From Homoserinibacter sp. YIM 151385 (GTDB taxonomy: Bacteria; Actinomycetota; Actinomycetes; Actinomycetales; Microbacteriaceae), in NCBI RefSeq assembly GCF_027912415.1, contig NZ_CP115175.1, positions 558,001 through 622,000 on the forward strand: a DNA stretch of 64,000 nt. Direction: 5' to 3'. A program made the translations under genes and the position numbers. A model generated the notes under the pieces. It had not been told where the DNA came from and did no database searches. It saw nothing but the letters and a program-made list of their open reading frames with translations. Positions 31,975 through 41,526 of this stretch are shown here, piece by piece (the stretch's first letter is position 1; each line of letters begins with the position of its first letter).

Positions 31975-33965
31975 GTCGACGCCGGGATATACCGCGCGAG
32001 CCACTCGAGGATGATCTCGAAGCGCTCGAGCCGGTGGCGCGGTCGGCCCGCCCGGCTCAGCTCGTGGTCCTCCCCCGGGAAGACGACGAGCTCGGTCTCG
32101 ACGCCGTTGCGCTTGAGCGCCGAGTAGTAGCGCTCCGCCTGCGACAGCGGGCAACGGAGGTCGAGCTCGGAATGCAGGACGAGCGTCGGCGTCGTCACCT
32201 GGTCGACGACCGCCTGCGGGCTCTGCGTCGCGCGGTGCGCCGCCTCCCTGCCGGTGTACTCGTCCGCGAAGAACCCGCCGATGTCGCTCGTGCCGATGAA
32301 GACCTCCGGGTCGAGGAACCCCCGCTCCACGACCGCCGCGCGGAACCGATGGTCGTGCGCGATCGTCCAGGCCGTGAGGTAGCCGCCGTAGGAGCCGCCG
32401 AGGACGGCCGTGCGCTCGCCGTCGAGCTCGGGGTGGGCCGCGACGGCGCCGTCGAGGAGGTCGAGCACGTCGTCGAGGTCGACCGTGCCCATCGCCTCCT
32501 TGATGGCTCGCCCGTGCGCCTGTCCGTAGCCCGCCGAGCCGCGCGGGTTGCCGTAGACGACCGCGTAGCCCGCATCCACGTACACCTGCGTCTCGTCGAA
32601 GAGGTGCACGCCGTAGCTCGCGAAGGGCCCGCCGTGGATGTTGAGGAGCACGGGATGCGGCCCCTCCCCCGGCGGGATCGCGACCCAGCCGTGCACGGGA
32701 TGGCCGGATCGTCCCACGACCTCGAGCTCGACGGGTGCGACGAGTCCGGTCGAGCGCGCGGCCGCGCCGAAGTCCGTGAGCCGGGTGAGGCGACCGTCCG
32801 GCTCGACGCGCGCGAGCTCGCCGAGCGAGTCCGGAGCCGCGAGCGCGACGACCACGGCCTCCCCCGCGCTCGCGTGCCCGGAGACCTCGATGTCACCCGC
32901 TGCGAGCACCTCGACGCGCCCCGCGTCGTCGATGCGCAGCAGGGGCACGCGGCCGCGGACGCGGTCCTGCGCGAGCACCGCACCCGGCCCGGCCTGCGAG
33001 AGGTGCGCGCCGATCTCCGCCAGGTCGTGCGCATCGGGGTCGGTCAGCCGGGTCACCCGCTCCCCGTCCACGAGATGGAGGGCCGCATTGCGCGCGACGA
33101 AGTCGAGGGCCGTGGGGCCGAGGTCCTGGGCGATGAACCAGAGGCGGTCGTCCGGGCCCCAGAGCAGGTCGACGATCGAGAGCGGGTGCTCGTCCGTGCG
33201 CCGACGCGGCTCCGACGACTCGTCGGCGTCGATCGGGAGCTCCCACACGTCCGAGCGGAGGTCGTCCTCGCGGGAATCGTGGAGGGATGCGATGAAGGCG
33301 ACGCGCGAGCCGTCGGGGCTGAGCGCCGGGCTGGCGTGATCGGCGTCGGCGAAGGTGAGCTGCCGCGCCTCGGGCAGGCGCGAGGCAGCATCCCCCGAGG
33401 GCTCGTCGCCCGGGCGGGGTGCCGGGTCGTAGTGCGGCTCCGCGTCGAGCGACGGCACCTCGAGCACGAAGAGCTGCGTGCGGCGATCACGCGACCAGCC
33501 GAGCCCGTTCGACTTCGTGCCGAGCGCCGTGAAGCGCCGCGCGGGCTCCGCCTCCGCCGCGAGCCCCTCGACCGTGCCGTAGCGGCCCGGCTCCGGCACG
33601 CGGGCCGCGAACACGATCCGCGCGCCGTCGGGCGACCACGTGAAGCCGCTCACGCCGAGCGGCTGCGCCGTGATCGCCAGCGGCTCGCCGCCGCGGGCGT
33701 CGAGGAGGTGCAGCTGGGGACGGCCGTCGACCGGGCGCAGGAAGGCGATCGCGGAGCCGTCGGGCGAGAACGCCGGCGAGCGGTCGGCGCGGCCTCGGGT
33801 CAGGCGCCGCGGTGCGCCGCCCTCGAGGGCCACGCTCCAGAGCTGCCCGACGTTCGCGTCGGCGTCGAGGTCCGGCCGCGAGGTCGCCACGACCGCCCAG
33901 GACCCGTCGGGGTGGAGCGAGGGAAGGCCGACGGTCGTGAGGAGCTCGAGGTCGGCGGCCCGCAT
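31971..33965 (-). CDS. S9 family prolyl oligopeptidase-type serine peptidase
   Basis: A 664-aa protein: N-terminal beta-propeller (WD/TolB-like repeats, about 1-390) and C-terminal alpha/beta hydrolase domain. The nucleophile Ser lies in VLGGSYGGYLTAW, the Asp in HSELDLRCPLSQ and the His in GEDHELSR. It cleaves or trims small peptides, probably in the cytoplasm since there is no signal peptide. The ATG at 33965 shares bases with the SDR stop and the gene ends in an ATGA overlap with the Nudix gene. Confidence 0.92.
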   Translation of the reverse strand: MRAADLELLTTVGLPSLHPDGSWAVVATSRPDLDADANVGQLWSVALEGGAPRRLTRGRADRSPAFSPDGSAIAFLRPVDGRPQLHLLDARGGEPLAITAQPLGVSGFTWSPDGARIVFAARVPEPGRYGTVEGLAAEAEPARRFTALGTKSNGLGWSRDRRTQLFVLEVPSLDAEPHYDPAPRPGDEPSGDAASRLPEARQLTFADADHASPALSPDGSRVAFIASLHDSREDDLRSDVWELPIDADESSEPRRRTDEHPLSIVDLLWGPDDRLWFIAQDLGPTALDFVARNAALHLVDGERVTRLTDPDAHDLAEIGAHLSQAGPGAVLAQDRVRGRVPLLRIDDAGRVEVLAAGDIEVSGHASAGEAVVVALAAPDSLGELARVEPDGRLTRLTDFGAAARSTGLVAPVELEVVGRSGHPVHGWVAIPPGEGPHPVLLNIHGGPFASYGVHLFDETQVYVDAGYAVVYGNPRGSAGYGQAHGRAIKEAMGTVDLDDVLDLLDGAVAAHPELDGERTAVLGGSYGGYLTAWTIAHDHRFRAAVVERGFLDPEVFIGTSDIGGFFADEYTGREAAHRATQSPQAVVDQVTTPTLVLHSELDLRCPLSQAERYYSALKRNGVETELVVFPGEDHELSRAGRPRHRLERFEIILEWLARYIPAST

Positions 33966-34744
33966 CAGGCGCCCTGGAAGCCCGAGACGTCGCCGACGTA
34001 GCGGGTGTGGTTCTCGGGGATGGGCTCGACCGCCGCCTTCGCGACCTCCGCCGCGAACTCCGAGACGTTGTAGAGACGGCCCGCGTCCTCGCGGCGCGAC
34101 TGGATCGCACCCGGGTTCGCGCGCTCGAGGAGCGTCGCGGTGATGGTGCCCTCGATCATGTCGCCCGAGACGACCACGAAGGAGATCCCGGCGGACTCGA
34201 GCTCGAGGATCCGGGCGCGCAGCCCATCCTCGCCCGCGCGCTTCGAGCGGGCGACGACGTCGTACTCGTCCATCGTCTCGACCGTGTTGATGAAGTGCGC
34301 CTGGTGGCTCGTCACGAAGACGACCCGGCTGCCCTCCGCGAGCAGCGGGATCGCCGCCTCGAGGAGCGCGACCTGCGCGTCGCGGTTGAGCTGCATGGCG
34401 TAGTCCTCGGCCATGCCCTGCTCCATGCCGCCGGAGGCGTTGAGGACGAGGATGTCGAGCCCCGCCCACTCGGTGCGGATCGTCTCGAACAGCGCTCGAC
34501 GCGAGGCCGGGTCGGTGAGGTCGGCGCCGATGGCCATCGCCTCGCCCCCGGCCGCCTCGATCCGGCCCACGACCTTGTCGGCGCGGGCGGCCTTGTTGCG
34601 GTAGTTGATGACGACCTTCGCACCGGCCGCCGCGAGGAACTGCGCCGTGTCGGCGCCGATGCCGCGCGAGGAGCCCGTCACGAGGGCGCGCTTGCCCGCG
34701 AGGGCGCCTGCGGGGAGGACGTTGGGGGTGTCAGTCGAATCCAC
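33965..34744 (-). CDS. Short-chain dehydrogenase/reductase
   Basis: A 259-aa SDR with the NAD(P) motif TGSSRGIG, the LNASGG strand and a catalytic-Ser position in VTSHQAH. The usual YxxxK is not present as such: the candidate is YDVVARSK, Tyr followed by Lys seven residues later. It is either divergent in mechanism or a non-classical SDR. The GTG at 34744 is six bases after TAGGGT, so it is probably leaderless. It leads the operon with the S9 peptidase and Nudix genes. Confidence 0.85.
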   Translation of the reverse strand: MDSTDTPNVLPAGALAGKRALVTGSSRGIGADTAQFLAAAGAKVVINYRNKAARADKVVGRIEAAGGEAMAIGADLTDPASRRALFETIRTEWAGLDILVLNASGGMEQGMAEDYAMQLNRDAQVALLEAAIPLLAEGSRVVFVTSHQAHFINTVETMDEYDVVARSKRAGEDGLRARILELESAGISFVVVSGDMIEGTITATLLERANPGAIQSRREDAGRLYNVSEFAAEVAKAAVEPIPENHTRYVGDVSGFQGA

Positions 34745-34829
34745 CCTCCGACCCTACTGCGCGCCGCCGTCTGAGTCGTCCTCACGGTGATAGCGTCGCC
34801 ATGACATCCCGCGCGACGAGAGGGTGCCG

Positions 34830-35333
34830 ATGTTCCCCGACCTCACCCAGTACCTCTGGATCGTCTGGCTCGTGTTCGTGGTGCTGTTCGTGATCGTCGA
34901 GCTCGTGACCCTCGAGTTCACCTTCCTCATGCTCGCGGCGGGCTCGCTCGTCGGCGGGCTCGGCATGAACCTCATCGGCGCGCCGTGGTGGGCCCAGATC
35001 GGCACGGCGGCGGTCGTCTCGGCGCTGCTGCTCTTCACCATCCGGCCGCTCCTGCTCAGGACCCTCAAGAAGGGCGCCGATCCGACCCCGAGCAACGTGG
35101 ATGCGCTCCACGGCCTCGGCGGGCGCGTCACGGTCGCCTTCGCCGACGGCGCCGGCACGGTCAAGCTCGACAACGGCGAGACCTGGACCGCGCGCCGCTC
35201 CCCCGCGGGCGCGACCGACATCCCGCTCGATCAGGGCGCCCGGATCGTCGTCACCCGCATCCACGGCGCGACCGCCGAGGTCGCGCCCGCTCCCACCGCC
35301 AGTCCCACCGCAGAAAGGAGCGAGGATGCTTGA
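34830..35333 (+). CDS. NfeD-like membrane protein
   Basis: A 167-aa protein with an N-terminal membrane region (about 7-70, three segments) and a C-terminal OB-type beta-barrel (about 85-150), the NfeD short form. These proteins pair with SPFH/stomatin proteins, as here, where the two genes overlap by eight bases. The ATG at 34830 has a GAGAGGG site; a GTG at 34824 is possible. Involved in membrane microdomain organisation by analogy. Confidence 0.9.
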   Translation: MFPDLTQYLWIVWLVFVVLFVIVELVTLEFTFLMLAAGSLVGGLGMNLIGAPWWAQIGTAAVVSALLLFTIRPLLLRTLKKGADPTPSNVDALHGLGGRVTVAFADGAGTVKLDNGETWTARRSPAGATDIPLDQGARIVVTRIHGATAEVAPAPTASPTAERSEDA

Positions 35334-36243
35334 CTCCGGGGCCTTCATCGGCCAGTTCTTCATCATCGCGCTGCTCGTCGTCGTCGCGATCTTCGTGATC
35401 GTGATGCTCTTCCGCTCGATCCGGATCATCCCGCAGGCCTACGCCGGCGTCGTCGAGCGCCTCGGGAAGTACCACAAGACCCTCCAGCCGGGCCTCAACC
35501 TGCTCGTGCCCTTCATCGACCGGCTCCGTCCGCTCGTCGACATGCGCGAGCAGGTCGTCTCGTTCCCGCCGCAGCCGGTCATCACCGAGGACAACCTCGT
35601 CGTCTCGATCGACACGGTCGTGTACTTCCAGGTCACGGACGCGCGCGCCGCGACCTATGAGATCGCGAACTACCTGGGCGCCGTCGAGCAGCTCACCACG
35701 ACGACGCTCCGCAACGTCGTCGGCGGGCTCAACCTCGAGGAGGCGCTGACCAGCCGCGACAACATCAACGGCCAGCTCCGCATCGTCCTCGACGAGGCGA
35801 CCGGAAAGTGGGGCATCCGCGTGGGCCGCGTCGAGCTCAAGGCGATCGACCCGCCCGTCTCGATCCAGGACTCCATGGAGAAGCAGATGCGCGCCGAGCG
35901 CGACCGCCGCGCCGCGATCCTCACGGCCGAGGGCACGAAGCAGTCGCAGATCCTCGAGGCGGAGGGGCGCCGGCAGTCGGACATCCTCCGCGCCGAGGGC
36001 GAGGCGAAGGCCGCGGTGCTGCGCGCGCAGGGCGAGGCCGAGGCCATCCAGACCGTCTTCACCGCGATCCACGCCGGCAACCCGGACTCGAAGCTGCTCG
36101 CGTACCAGTACCTGCAGACCCTGCCGAAGCTCGCCGAGGGCGACTCCAACAAGATGTGGATCATCCCCTCCGAGCTCACCGAGGCCCTCAAGGGCATCGG
36201 CGAGGGCTTCTTCGCGCCCCGTGGCACGCCGCCCGGCCAGTAG
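35326..36243 (+). CDS. SPFH/Band 7 (stomatin-like) membrane protein
   Basis: A 305-aa protein with one N-terminal membrane segment (about 8-28), the SPFH domain (about 30-200, RLGKYHKTLQPGLNLLVPF) and a charged coiled-coil tail rich in Ala/Glu/Arg (EGTKQSQILEAEGRRQSDILRAEGEAKA). It forms oligomers on the membrane with NfeD. ATG 35326 has AAAGGAG upstream. It overlaps the NfeD end and the GDPD start, so the three form an operon. Confidence 0.93.
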   Translation: MLDSGAFIGQFFIIALLVVVAIFVIVMLFRSIRIIPQAYAGVVERLGKYHKTLQPGLNLLVPFIDRLRPLVDMREQVVSFPPQPVITEDNLVVSIDTVVYFQVTDARAATYEIANYLGAVEQLTTTTLRNVVGGLNLEEALTSRDNINGQLRIVLDEATGKWGIRVGRVELKAIDPPVSIQDSMEKQMRAERDRRAAILTAEGTKQSQILEAEGRRQSDILRAEGEAKAAVLRAQGEAEAIQTVFTAIHAGNPDSKLLAYQYLQTLPKLAEGDSNKMWIIPSELTEALKGIGEGFFAPRGTPPGQ

Positions 36244-37000
36244 CGGGGGCGAGGGCTTCCTCTCCCCGGCTCCCCCGCGCATCCTCGCGCACCGGGGCCT
36301 CGCGCTCGAGGCCCCGGAGAACTCCCTGCTCGCCTTCGCCAAGGCGCTCGCGATCGGGGTCACGCACCTCGAGACCGACGTGCACGGCTCGGCCGACGGG
36401 GTCTCGGTCGTGAGCCACGACCCCGATCTGGTTCGCGTCGCGGGGCGGGATGTGCGGGTCGCGCAGCTGACGATGGCGGAGCTCCGTCGGATCCCGCTCG
36501 GCGAGGCGCAGGGCTACAGCTCCCTCGCGGAGGCGCTCGACGCATTCCCGGACGCGCGCTTCAACATCGACATCAAGTCCGAGGACGCGATCGCGCCGAC
36601 GATCGCGGCGATCCGCGAGGCGCGGGCGATCGACCGCGTGCTGATCTCGTCCTTCAGCAGGTCGCGCCGACGCGCGGTCGTCGAGGGCCTCCCCGGCGTC
36701 GCGACCTCCCTCTCGGCCTCCGAGGTCGCGCCGCTCCTCCTCGCGGCTCGGCTCGGCGCCCGGGCCGCCGTGCGGCGCCTGGTCCGCGGGATCGACGCCG
36801 TGCAGATCCCGCCGCGCGCGAAAGGCATCGACCTCGTTCCCCGAGGCGCCGTCGAGGCGATCCGCGCCGCCGGGGTCGAGCTCCACATCTGGACGGTCAA
36901 CGACCCGGCCGAGATGCACCGCCTCCTGGATCTGGGCGTCGACGGACTCGTCACCGACCGGGCCGATCTCGCGGTCGAGGTGCTCGCCGCCCGCGCATGA
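36221..37000 (+). CDS. Glycerophosphodiester phosphodiesterase
   Basis: A 259-aa GDPD-fold enzyme. It shows LAHRGLALEAPENSLLAF (catalytic His, Glu/Asn), LETDVHGSADGVSVVSHDPDL (metal ligands Glu, Asp and His) and WTVNDPAEMHRLLDLGVDGLVTD at the C-terminus. It hydrolyses glycerophosphodiesters from membrane lipid breakdown to glycerol 3-phosphate and an alcohol. The GTG at 36221 overlaps the SPFH gene by 23 bases. No signal peptide, so cytoplasmic. Confidence 0.93.
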   Translation: MARRPASSGGEGFLSPAPPRILAHRGLALEAPENSLLAFAKALAIGVTHLETDVHGSADGVSVVSHDPDLVRVAGRDVRVAQLTMAELRRIPLGEAQGYSSLAEALDAFPDARFNIDIKSEDAIAPTIAAIREARAIDRVLISSFSRSRRRAVVEGLPGVATSLSASEVAPLLLAARLGARAAVRRLVRGIDAVQIPPRAKGIDLVPRGAVEAIRAAGVELHIWTVNDPAEMHRLLDLGVDGLVTDRADLAVEVLAARA

Positions 37001-37106
37001 CCGCCGCCGGGCAATGCCCTGTGAATGGTCTGGATCGGCCGTGGATCGGGCATCCCGAGGAGGACCCTTGCGTTAGACCTGGGTACAGCGCAGAGGAGGC
37101 CACACG

Positions 37107-37472
37107 ATGGCAGATCGCAGTCTGCGCGGCATGCGACTCGGATCCCAGAGCCTACAGAGCGAAATCGGGGTCGAGTTCTCGCCGCGCAAGAAGTCCACAT
37201 ATCGCACGGCCGAGGGGCTGACCTTCGAGGTCACGTTCGCCGCGGAGGCCGACATCCCGGATGTCTGGCCCTCGCCCAAGACGGGTGAGGAGGGGCGTCT
37301 CGTCGGCGACGACGGCGCGCTCGTCGAGGTCGAGGAGGTCGAGACGAAGACCCCCCGCACCCACTGGGACATGCTGCTCGAGCGCCGCACCCGCGACGAG
37401 CTCGAGGAGCTCCTCCAGGAGCGGCTCGAGCTGCTCCGGGCCCGCCGAGGCGGAGCGAAGCGCTCCGCCTAG
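37107..37472 (+). CDS. rbpA: RNA polymerase-binding protein RbpA
   Basis: A 121-aa RbpA: N-terminal segment (RGMRLGSQSLQSE), core domain (about 25-75, FSPRKKSTYRTAEGLTFEVTF) and the C-terminal sigma-interacting helices (TPRTHWDMLLERRTRDELEELLQERLELLR). It binds RNA polymerase with the principal sigma factor and is an actinobacterial signature protein. A strong AGAGGAGG site precedes the ATG. It is followed by a perfect hairpin terminator. Confidence 0.97.
   Translation: MADRSLRGMRLGSQSLQSEIGVEFSPRKKSTYRTAEGLTFEVTFAAEADIPDVWPSPKTGEEGRLVGDDGALVEVEEVETKTPRTHWDMLLERRTRDELEELLQERLELLRARRGGAKRSA
37448..37470. terminator. Hairpin at the end of rbpA
   Basis: AGGCGGAGCG and CGCTCCGCCT pair over 10 bp with an AAG loop, overlapping the last codons and the stop of rbpA. 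It sits between convergent rbpA and lnt and may serve both. Confidence 0.6.
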
Positions 37473-37540
37473 GCTCGGATCCCCCACAGGACCAGGCGCG
37501 TCGGGTACGGCCGGCGCGCCTCACCTGTGTCCGGGGGCGA

Positions 37541-39076
37541 TCAGCCCGCGCGGCGACGCCCGCGGAGGACGACGCCCGCGACCGCGAGCGCCCCGAGGCC
37601 GCCGAGGGCGAGCAGCCACTCGAGCTGACCGCCGAGCAGCGCCGCCGGCGTGGTCGTCGTCGAGAGGGGCACGTCCTCGACGAGCGCGCCCGGCTCGAAA
37701 TCGGGCAGCGCCGCCTGGGTGGAGCCGTCCGCCCGGATGACGGCCGTCGACGCCACCGTCGACACGCTCACGAGCGAGCGCCCGAGCTCCATCGCCCGGA
37801 TGCGGGCGATCGCGAGCTGCTGACGGCTCTCGTCGGTCTGCCCGAAGTCGGCGTTGTTCGTCTGCGCGACGAGCACCTGCGCGCCCTCGGCGACCGATCG
37901 CCGCATGATCCGGTCGTCGACGATGTCGAAGCAGATGTCGAGCCCGACGAGCACCTCCCCGATCCGGGCGACCGTATCGGTCGTGCCCGGGGTGTACTCG
38001 CGCTGCACGAGATCGATGAGGTCCGGCGCGAAGGGCCGCCAGAAGGCCCGATCCGGGATGTACTCGCCGAAGGGCACCGGATGCTTCTTGTCGTAGAAGT
38101 CGACCGCGCCCTCGCCGTCCCGCCAGACGAGCGAGGTGTTGAAGTACTGCTCGCCGCGCATCGTCACGGTGCCGGCGACGAGCGGAGCCCCCGCGGCCCG
38201 CGACACCTCATCGAACACGCGTGCCGCAGCCGGCACCCGGAGGGGATCGAGGTCGCTGCCGCCCTCCGGCCAGATGACGACATCGACGTCGTCGTCGAGC
38301 ACGGGGATGCTCGCCTCGACCTGGTCGCCCAGGTTGTCGCCCGTGCGCTCGGGCGGATCGAAGTAGCCCGCCTTCGCGTTCCCCTGGACCGCCGCGACGC
38401 GCAGGCCCCCCTCGATCGCGATCGGCCAGGCCGGCGCCGCCACGAGACCCGTCGCCACCGCGGCGACGAGCGTCGCCCGGACCAGTCGCGACACCCGCAC
38501 CTCCTCGATGGCCTCGAGCGCGACCGCCGCGAGCCAGACGAGCAGGAACGAGACCCCCGCGACGCCCACGAGCGAGAACAGGCCGGCGATCGGGCTCTCC
38601 GACTGCGACAGCGCGACTCGCCCCCAGGCGAAGCCGCCGTACGGCCACACGCTCGCCACGCCCTCCCGCAGCGTCCAGAGCCCTGCGACGACCGCGGGCA
38701 GGAAGAGCAGGCGCGCGAGGATGCCGGGCCAGACCCGCGGGATCCAGCGGTACGCGAGCGCGATGAGGACCGTTCCGCCACCCCACCAGAGCGACATGAG
38801 CGTCGTGAGCGCCATCCACGGCACGACGCCGAGGAACTCGGTCGCCCAGTGGATGTGCACCCCGTAGAAAGACCAGCCGAAGAGCGAGCCGACGAGCATC
38901 GCGCCGCCGAGGCGGCGGCCCTTCGCGATCACGAGGGCCACGAGGATAGAAGGCACGGCGAGAGCCCAGACGTCGCGGTCGGGGAAGGCCGCATCCAGCA
39001 GGATGCCGCCCGCCACGGCCGCCAGGCACGCCGCCCAGAGCGGCAGCGAGTGCTGCGGCGCCGTGCGCGGGGTCAT
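37541..39076 (-). CDS. lnt: Apolipoprotein N-acyltransferase
   Basis: A 511-aa protein with N-terminal membrane segments (about 1-210) and a periplasm-facing nitrilase domain (about 225-470). Catalytic residues are visible as Glu in WPEGGSDLDP, Lys in YDKKHPVPFGEY and Cys in VGLDICFDIVDD; a last membrane segment ends the protein. It N-acylates lipoproteins; in Actinobacteria related enzymes are present in Mycobacterium. The ATG overlaps the helY stop (ATGA). Confidence 0.93.
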   Translation of the reverse strand: MTPRTAPQHSLPLWAACLAAVAGGILLDAAFPDRDVWALAVPSILVALVIAKGRRLGGAMLVGSLFGWSFYGVHIHWATEFLGVVPWMALTTLMSLWWGGGTVLIALAYRWIPRVWPGILARLLFLPAVVAGLWTLREGVASVWPYGGFAWGRVALSQSESPIAGLFSLVGVAGVSFLLVWLAAVALEAIEEVRVSRLVRATLVAAVATGLVAAPAWPIAIEGGLRVAAVQGNAKAGYFDPPERTGDNLGDQVEASIPVLDDDVDVVIWPEGGSDLDPLRVPAAARVFDEVSRAAGAPLVAGTVTMRGEQYFNTSLVWRDGEGAVDFYDKKHPVPFGEYIPDRAFWRPFAPDLIDLVQREYTPGTTDTVARIGEVLVGLDICFDIVDDRIMRRSVAEGAQVLVAQTNNADFGQTDESRQQLAIARIRAMELGRSLVSVSTVASTAVIRADGSTQAALPDFEPGALVEDVPLSTTTTPAALLGGQLEWLLALGGLGALAVAGVVLRGRRRAG

Positions 39077-41526
39077 GCGACCGTCGAATCCGCGACAATG
39101 CCGCGACGGATCGAGTCGATCGCGAGCCGCGCGGTCCGGCCGAGCTCGCCGTCGGCGACGATCGAGACCTGATCGAGCAGGTCGACGGCCTGCTTCATCC
39201 AGCGCACGAAGTCGCCGGCCGCGAGGTCCGCATCCCGGAGCACGCTGTCGAGTCGGGCGCCGCCCGCCCAGCGGAAGGTCGCGAGGGCGAGACCGGCGGC
39301 GGGCTGGTCGCGGCCCTGGAGGCGGTGCTCCTCCTCGAGGTCGCTGAGCTCCGCCCAGATGAGCTCGGTCTGCTCGAAGGCGGGCCGGAAGCGCCCCTTC
39401 GGGAGCCCGCCCTCCCCCGCGCCGCGATCCTCCCGACGCGGCTCGAAGACGAGCGACACCGCGATCGCGGCGAGTGCGGGCGCGTCCAGGCCGGTCCACG
39501 CGCCGCGCCGGAGGCACTCGGCGACGAGGAGGTCGCGCTCGCCGTAGATGCGGCGCAGCGTGCGTCCCGGGGCCGCGACCTCGAGGCCGTGCTCGCCTGA
39601 GGCGAGATAGCCGAGCTCGAGCAGCACCTCCGACACGCGGTCGAAGACCTTCGCGATGACGCCCGTGCGCCCCCGGATCTGCCGCGAGATCTGGTCGGTC
39701 TCGCGCTTGAGCCGCCACCAGCGCTCCGCCCAGCGCGCGTGCGCCTCCCGGTCGCTGCACGAGTGGCAGGGGTGCTGCCGCATGCGCTTGCGCAGCTCCG
39801 TCATGTGGCGCTGGCGGCGATCCCGCTCCCCCCGGCCCGCCTGATCCTGCTTGCCGGTCTTGCGCTCGAGATCGGTCAGCTCTCGTCGGATGCCGGCATA
39901 CTCGGCGAAGTCGCCCAGGTGGCAGCGCATCGCCTCCGCGTAGCCGTCGAGCGACTCCTGCTGGCTCCGGACCTTCCGCGCGAGGTCGACGACCGCACGG
40001 TCCGCCTGGAACTGCGCGAAGGAGGACTCGAGGATCTCGCGCGTGCGATCGCGGCCGAACTGCTCGATCAGGTTGACCGCCATGTTGTAGGTCGGCCGGA
40101 AGCTCGAGTTGAGCGGGTAGCTCCGGCGGCTCGCGAGGGAGGCGACCGCCTGCGGGTCGAGGCCGGTCGACCACTGGATGACGGAGTGGCCTTCGACGTC
40201 GATGCCGCGACGGCCCGCGCGGCCGGTGAGCTGCGTGTACTCCCCCGGTGTGATGGGGACGCGGGCCTCGCCGTTGAACTTCTCGAGCTTCTCGAGCACG
40301 ACGGTGCGAGCCGGCATGTTGATCCCGAGTGCGAGCGTCTCGGTCGCGAACACGACCTTGAGCAGCTTGCGCTGGAAGAGCTCCTCGACGACCTCCTTGA
40401 AGGCGGGGAGGAGGCCCGCGTGGTGCGAGGCGACGCCGCGCTCGAGGCCCTCGAGCCAGTCCCAGTAGCCGAGGACGCCGAGATCCTCGTCGCGGATCGC
40501 GCGGCAGCGCTCCTCCGCGATCTCGCGGATCTCCTCGCGCTCCCAGGCCTGCGTCAGCACCACGCCGGAGCGCAGCACCTGCGTCACGGCCGACTCGCAG
40601 CCGATCCGGCTGAAGACGAAGAAGATCGCGGGCAGCAGGTTCCGGTCGTCGAGCATGCGCACGACCTCGGCGCGGTCCATCCGGTCGGCGTTGCGGAAGT
40701 CGCGCCGGCCGGTGTCCTTGTGGTGGATGCGGCGGAGGTCGCCGCCCGCGCGCCCCCGGATCTGGCGTCCGCCCGCCGCGGCCAGCCGCGCGAGCTCCGG
40801 GTTCACGCGGTTCGTCGCCGCCTGGCCCGAGGAGTCGAAGAGGTCGAGCATCTTCGAGCGCACGAGCACGTGCTGGTCGAGCGGCACCGGCCGCTCCTCG
40901 CTCACGATGACGTCCGTGTCGCCGCGGACGGCCTGCAGCCAGTCGCCGAACTCCTCCGCGTTCGACACCGTCGCAGAGAGCGACACCATGCGCACCTGCT
41001 GCGGGAGGTGGATGATGACCTCCTCCCAGACGGCGCCGCGGAAGCGGTCGGCCAGGAAGTGGACCTCGTCGAGCACGACGTAGCGCAGGTCGCGCAGCAG
41101 CGGCGAGTCCGCGTAGAGCATGTTGCGGAGCACCTCGGTGGTCATGACGACGATGCGCGCCGAGCTGTTGATGTTGCTGTCGCCCGTGAGGAGGCCGACC
41201 TCATCGGCCCCGTACTCGCGCTGCAGCTCCTGGAACTTCTGGTTCGAGAGCGCCTTCATCGGCGTCGTGTAGAAGACCTTGTCGCGCGGCGCGAACATCG
41301 CGAGGTACACCGCGAACTCGGCGACGACCGTCTTGCCGGCGCCCGTCGGCGCCGCGACGAGGACGCTCCGCCCCTCCTCGAGGGTCTGGCAGGCCGCGAG
41401 CTGGTACGGGTCGAGGTCGTAGGCGAGCCCCACCCGGAAGGCCTCGAGACGCGGCGACCCCCGTCGAGCCCGGGATGCCGCGTAGCGCTCCGAGGGCGAG
41501 GGTCGCGCGGCCTCGCGCGCGCTCAC
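39073..41526 (-). CDS. helY: Ski2/Mtr4-like DEVH RNA helicase (HelY)
   Basis: An 817-aa helicase. Motif I is APTGAGKTVVAEFAV, motif II VLDEVHFLADRFRG, motif III SLSATVSN, and motif VI lies in QLTGRAGRRGID. A C-terminal domain with an arch-like insertion carries a Cys cluster (HPCHSCSDREAH). Homologues in Mycobacterium are called HelY and lie directly after tatC. It likely remodels or degrades RNA. GTG 41526 overlaps the tatC stop (GTGA), and the 3' end overlaps lnt. Confidence 0.93.
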   Translation of the reverse strand: MSAREAARPSPSERYAASRARRGSPRLEAFRVGLAYDLDPYQLAACQTLEEGRSVLVAAPTGAGKTVVAEFAVYLAMFAPRDKVFYTTPMKALSNQKFQELQREYGADEVGLLTGDSNINSSARIVVMTTEVLRNMLYADSPLLRDLRYVVLDEVHFLADRFRGAVWEEVIIHLPQQVRMVSLSATVSNAEEFGDWLQAVRGDTDVIVSEERPVPLDQHVLVRSKMLDLFDSSGQAATNRVNPELARLAAAGGRQIRGRAGGDLRRIHHKDTGRRDFRNADRMDRAEVVRMLDDRNLLPAIFFVFSRIGCESAVTQVLRSGVVLTQAWEREEIREIAEERCRAIRDEDLGVLGYWDWLEGLERGVASHHAGLLPAFKEVVEELFQRKLLKVVFATETLALGINMPARTVVLEKLEKFNGEARVPITPGEYTQLTGRAGRRGIDVEGHSVIQWSTGLDPQAVASLASRRSYPLNSSFRPTYNMAVNLIEQFGRDRTREILESSFAQFQADRAVVDLARKVRSQQESLDGYAEAMRCHLGDFAEYAGIRRELTDLERKTGKQDQAGRGERDRRQRHMTELRKRMRQHPCHSCSDREAHARWAERWWRLKRETDQISRQIRGRTGVIAKVFDRVSEVLLELGYLASGEHGLEVAAPGRTLRRIYGERDLLVAECLRRGAWTGLDAPALAAIAVSLVFEPRREDRGAGEGGLPKGRFRPAFEQTELIWAELSDLEEEHRLQGRDQPAAGLALATFRWAGGARLDSVLRDADLAAGDFVRWMKQAVDLLDQVSIVADGELGRTARLAIDSIRRGIVADSTVA

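Noticed and set aside
37060-37095. SigR-type promoter before rbpA, as in Streptomyces
   Set aside because: I could not find a GGAAT/GTT pair with correct spacing.
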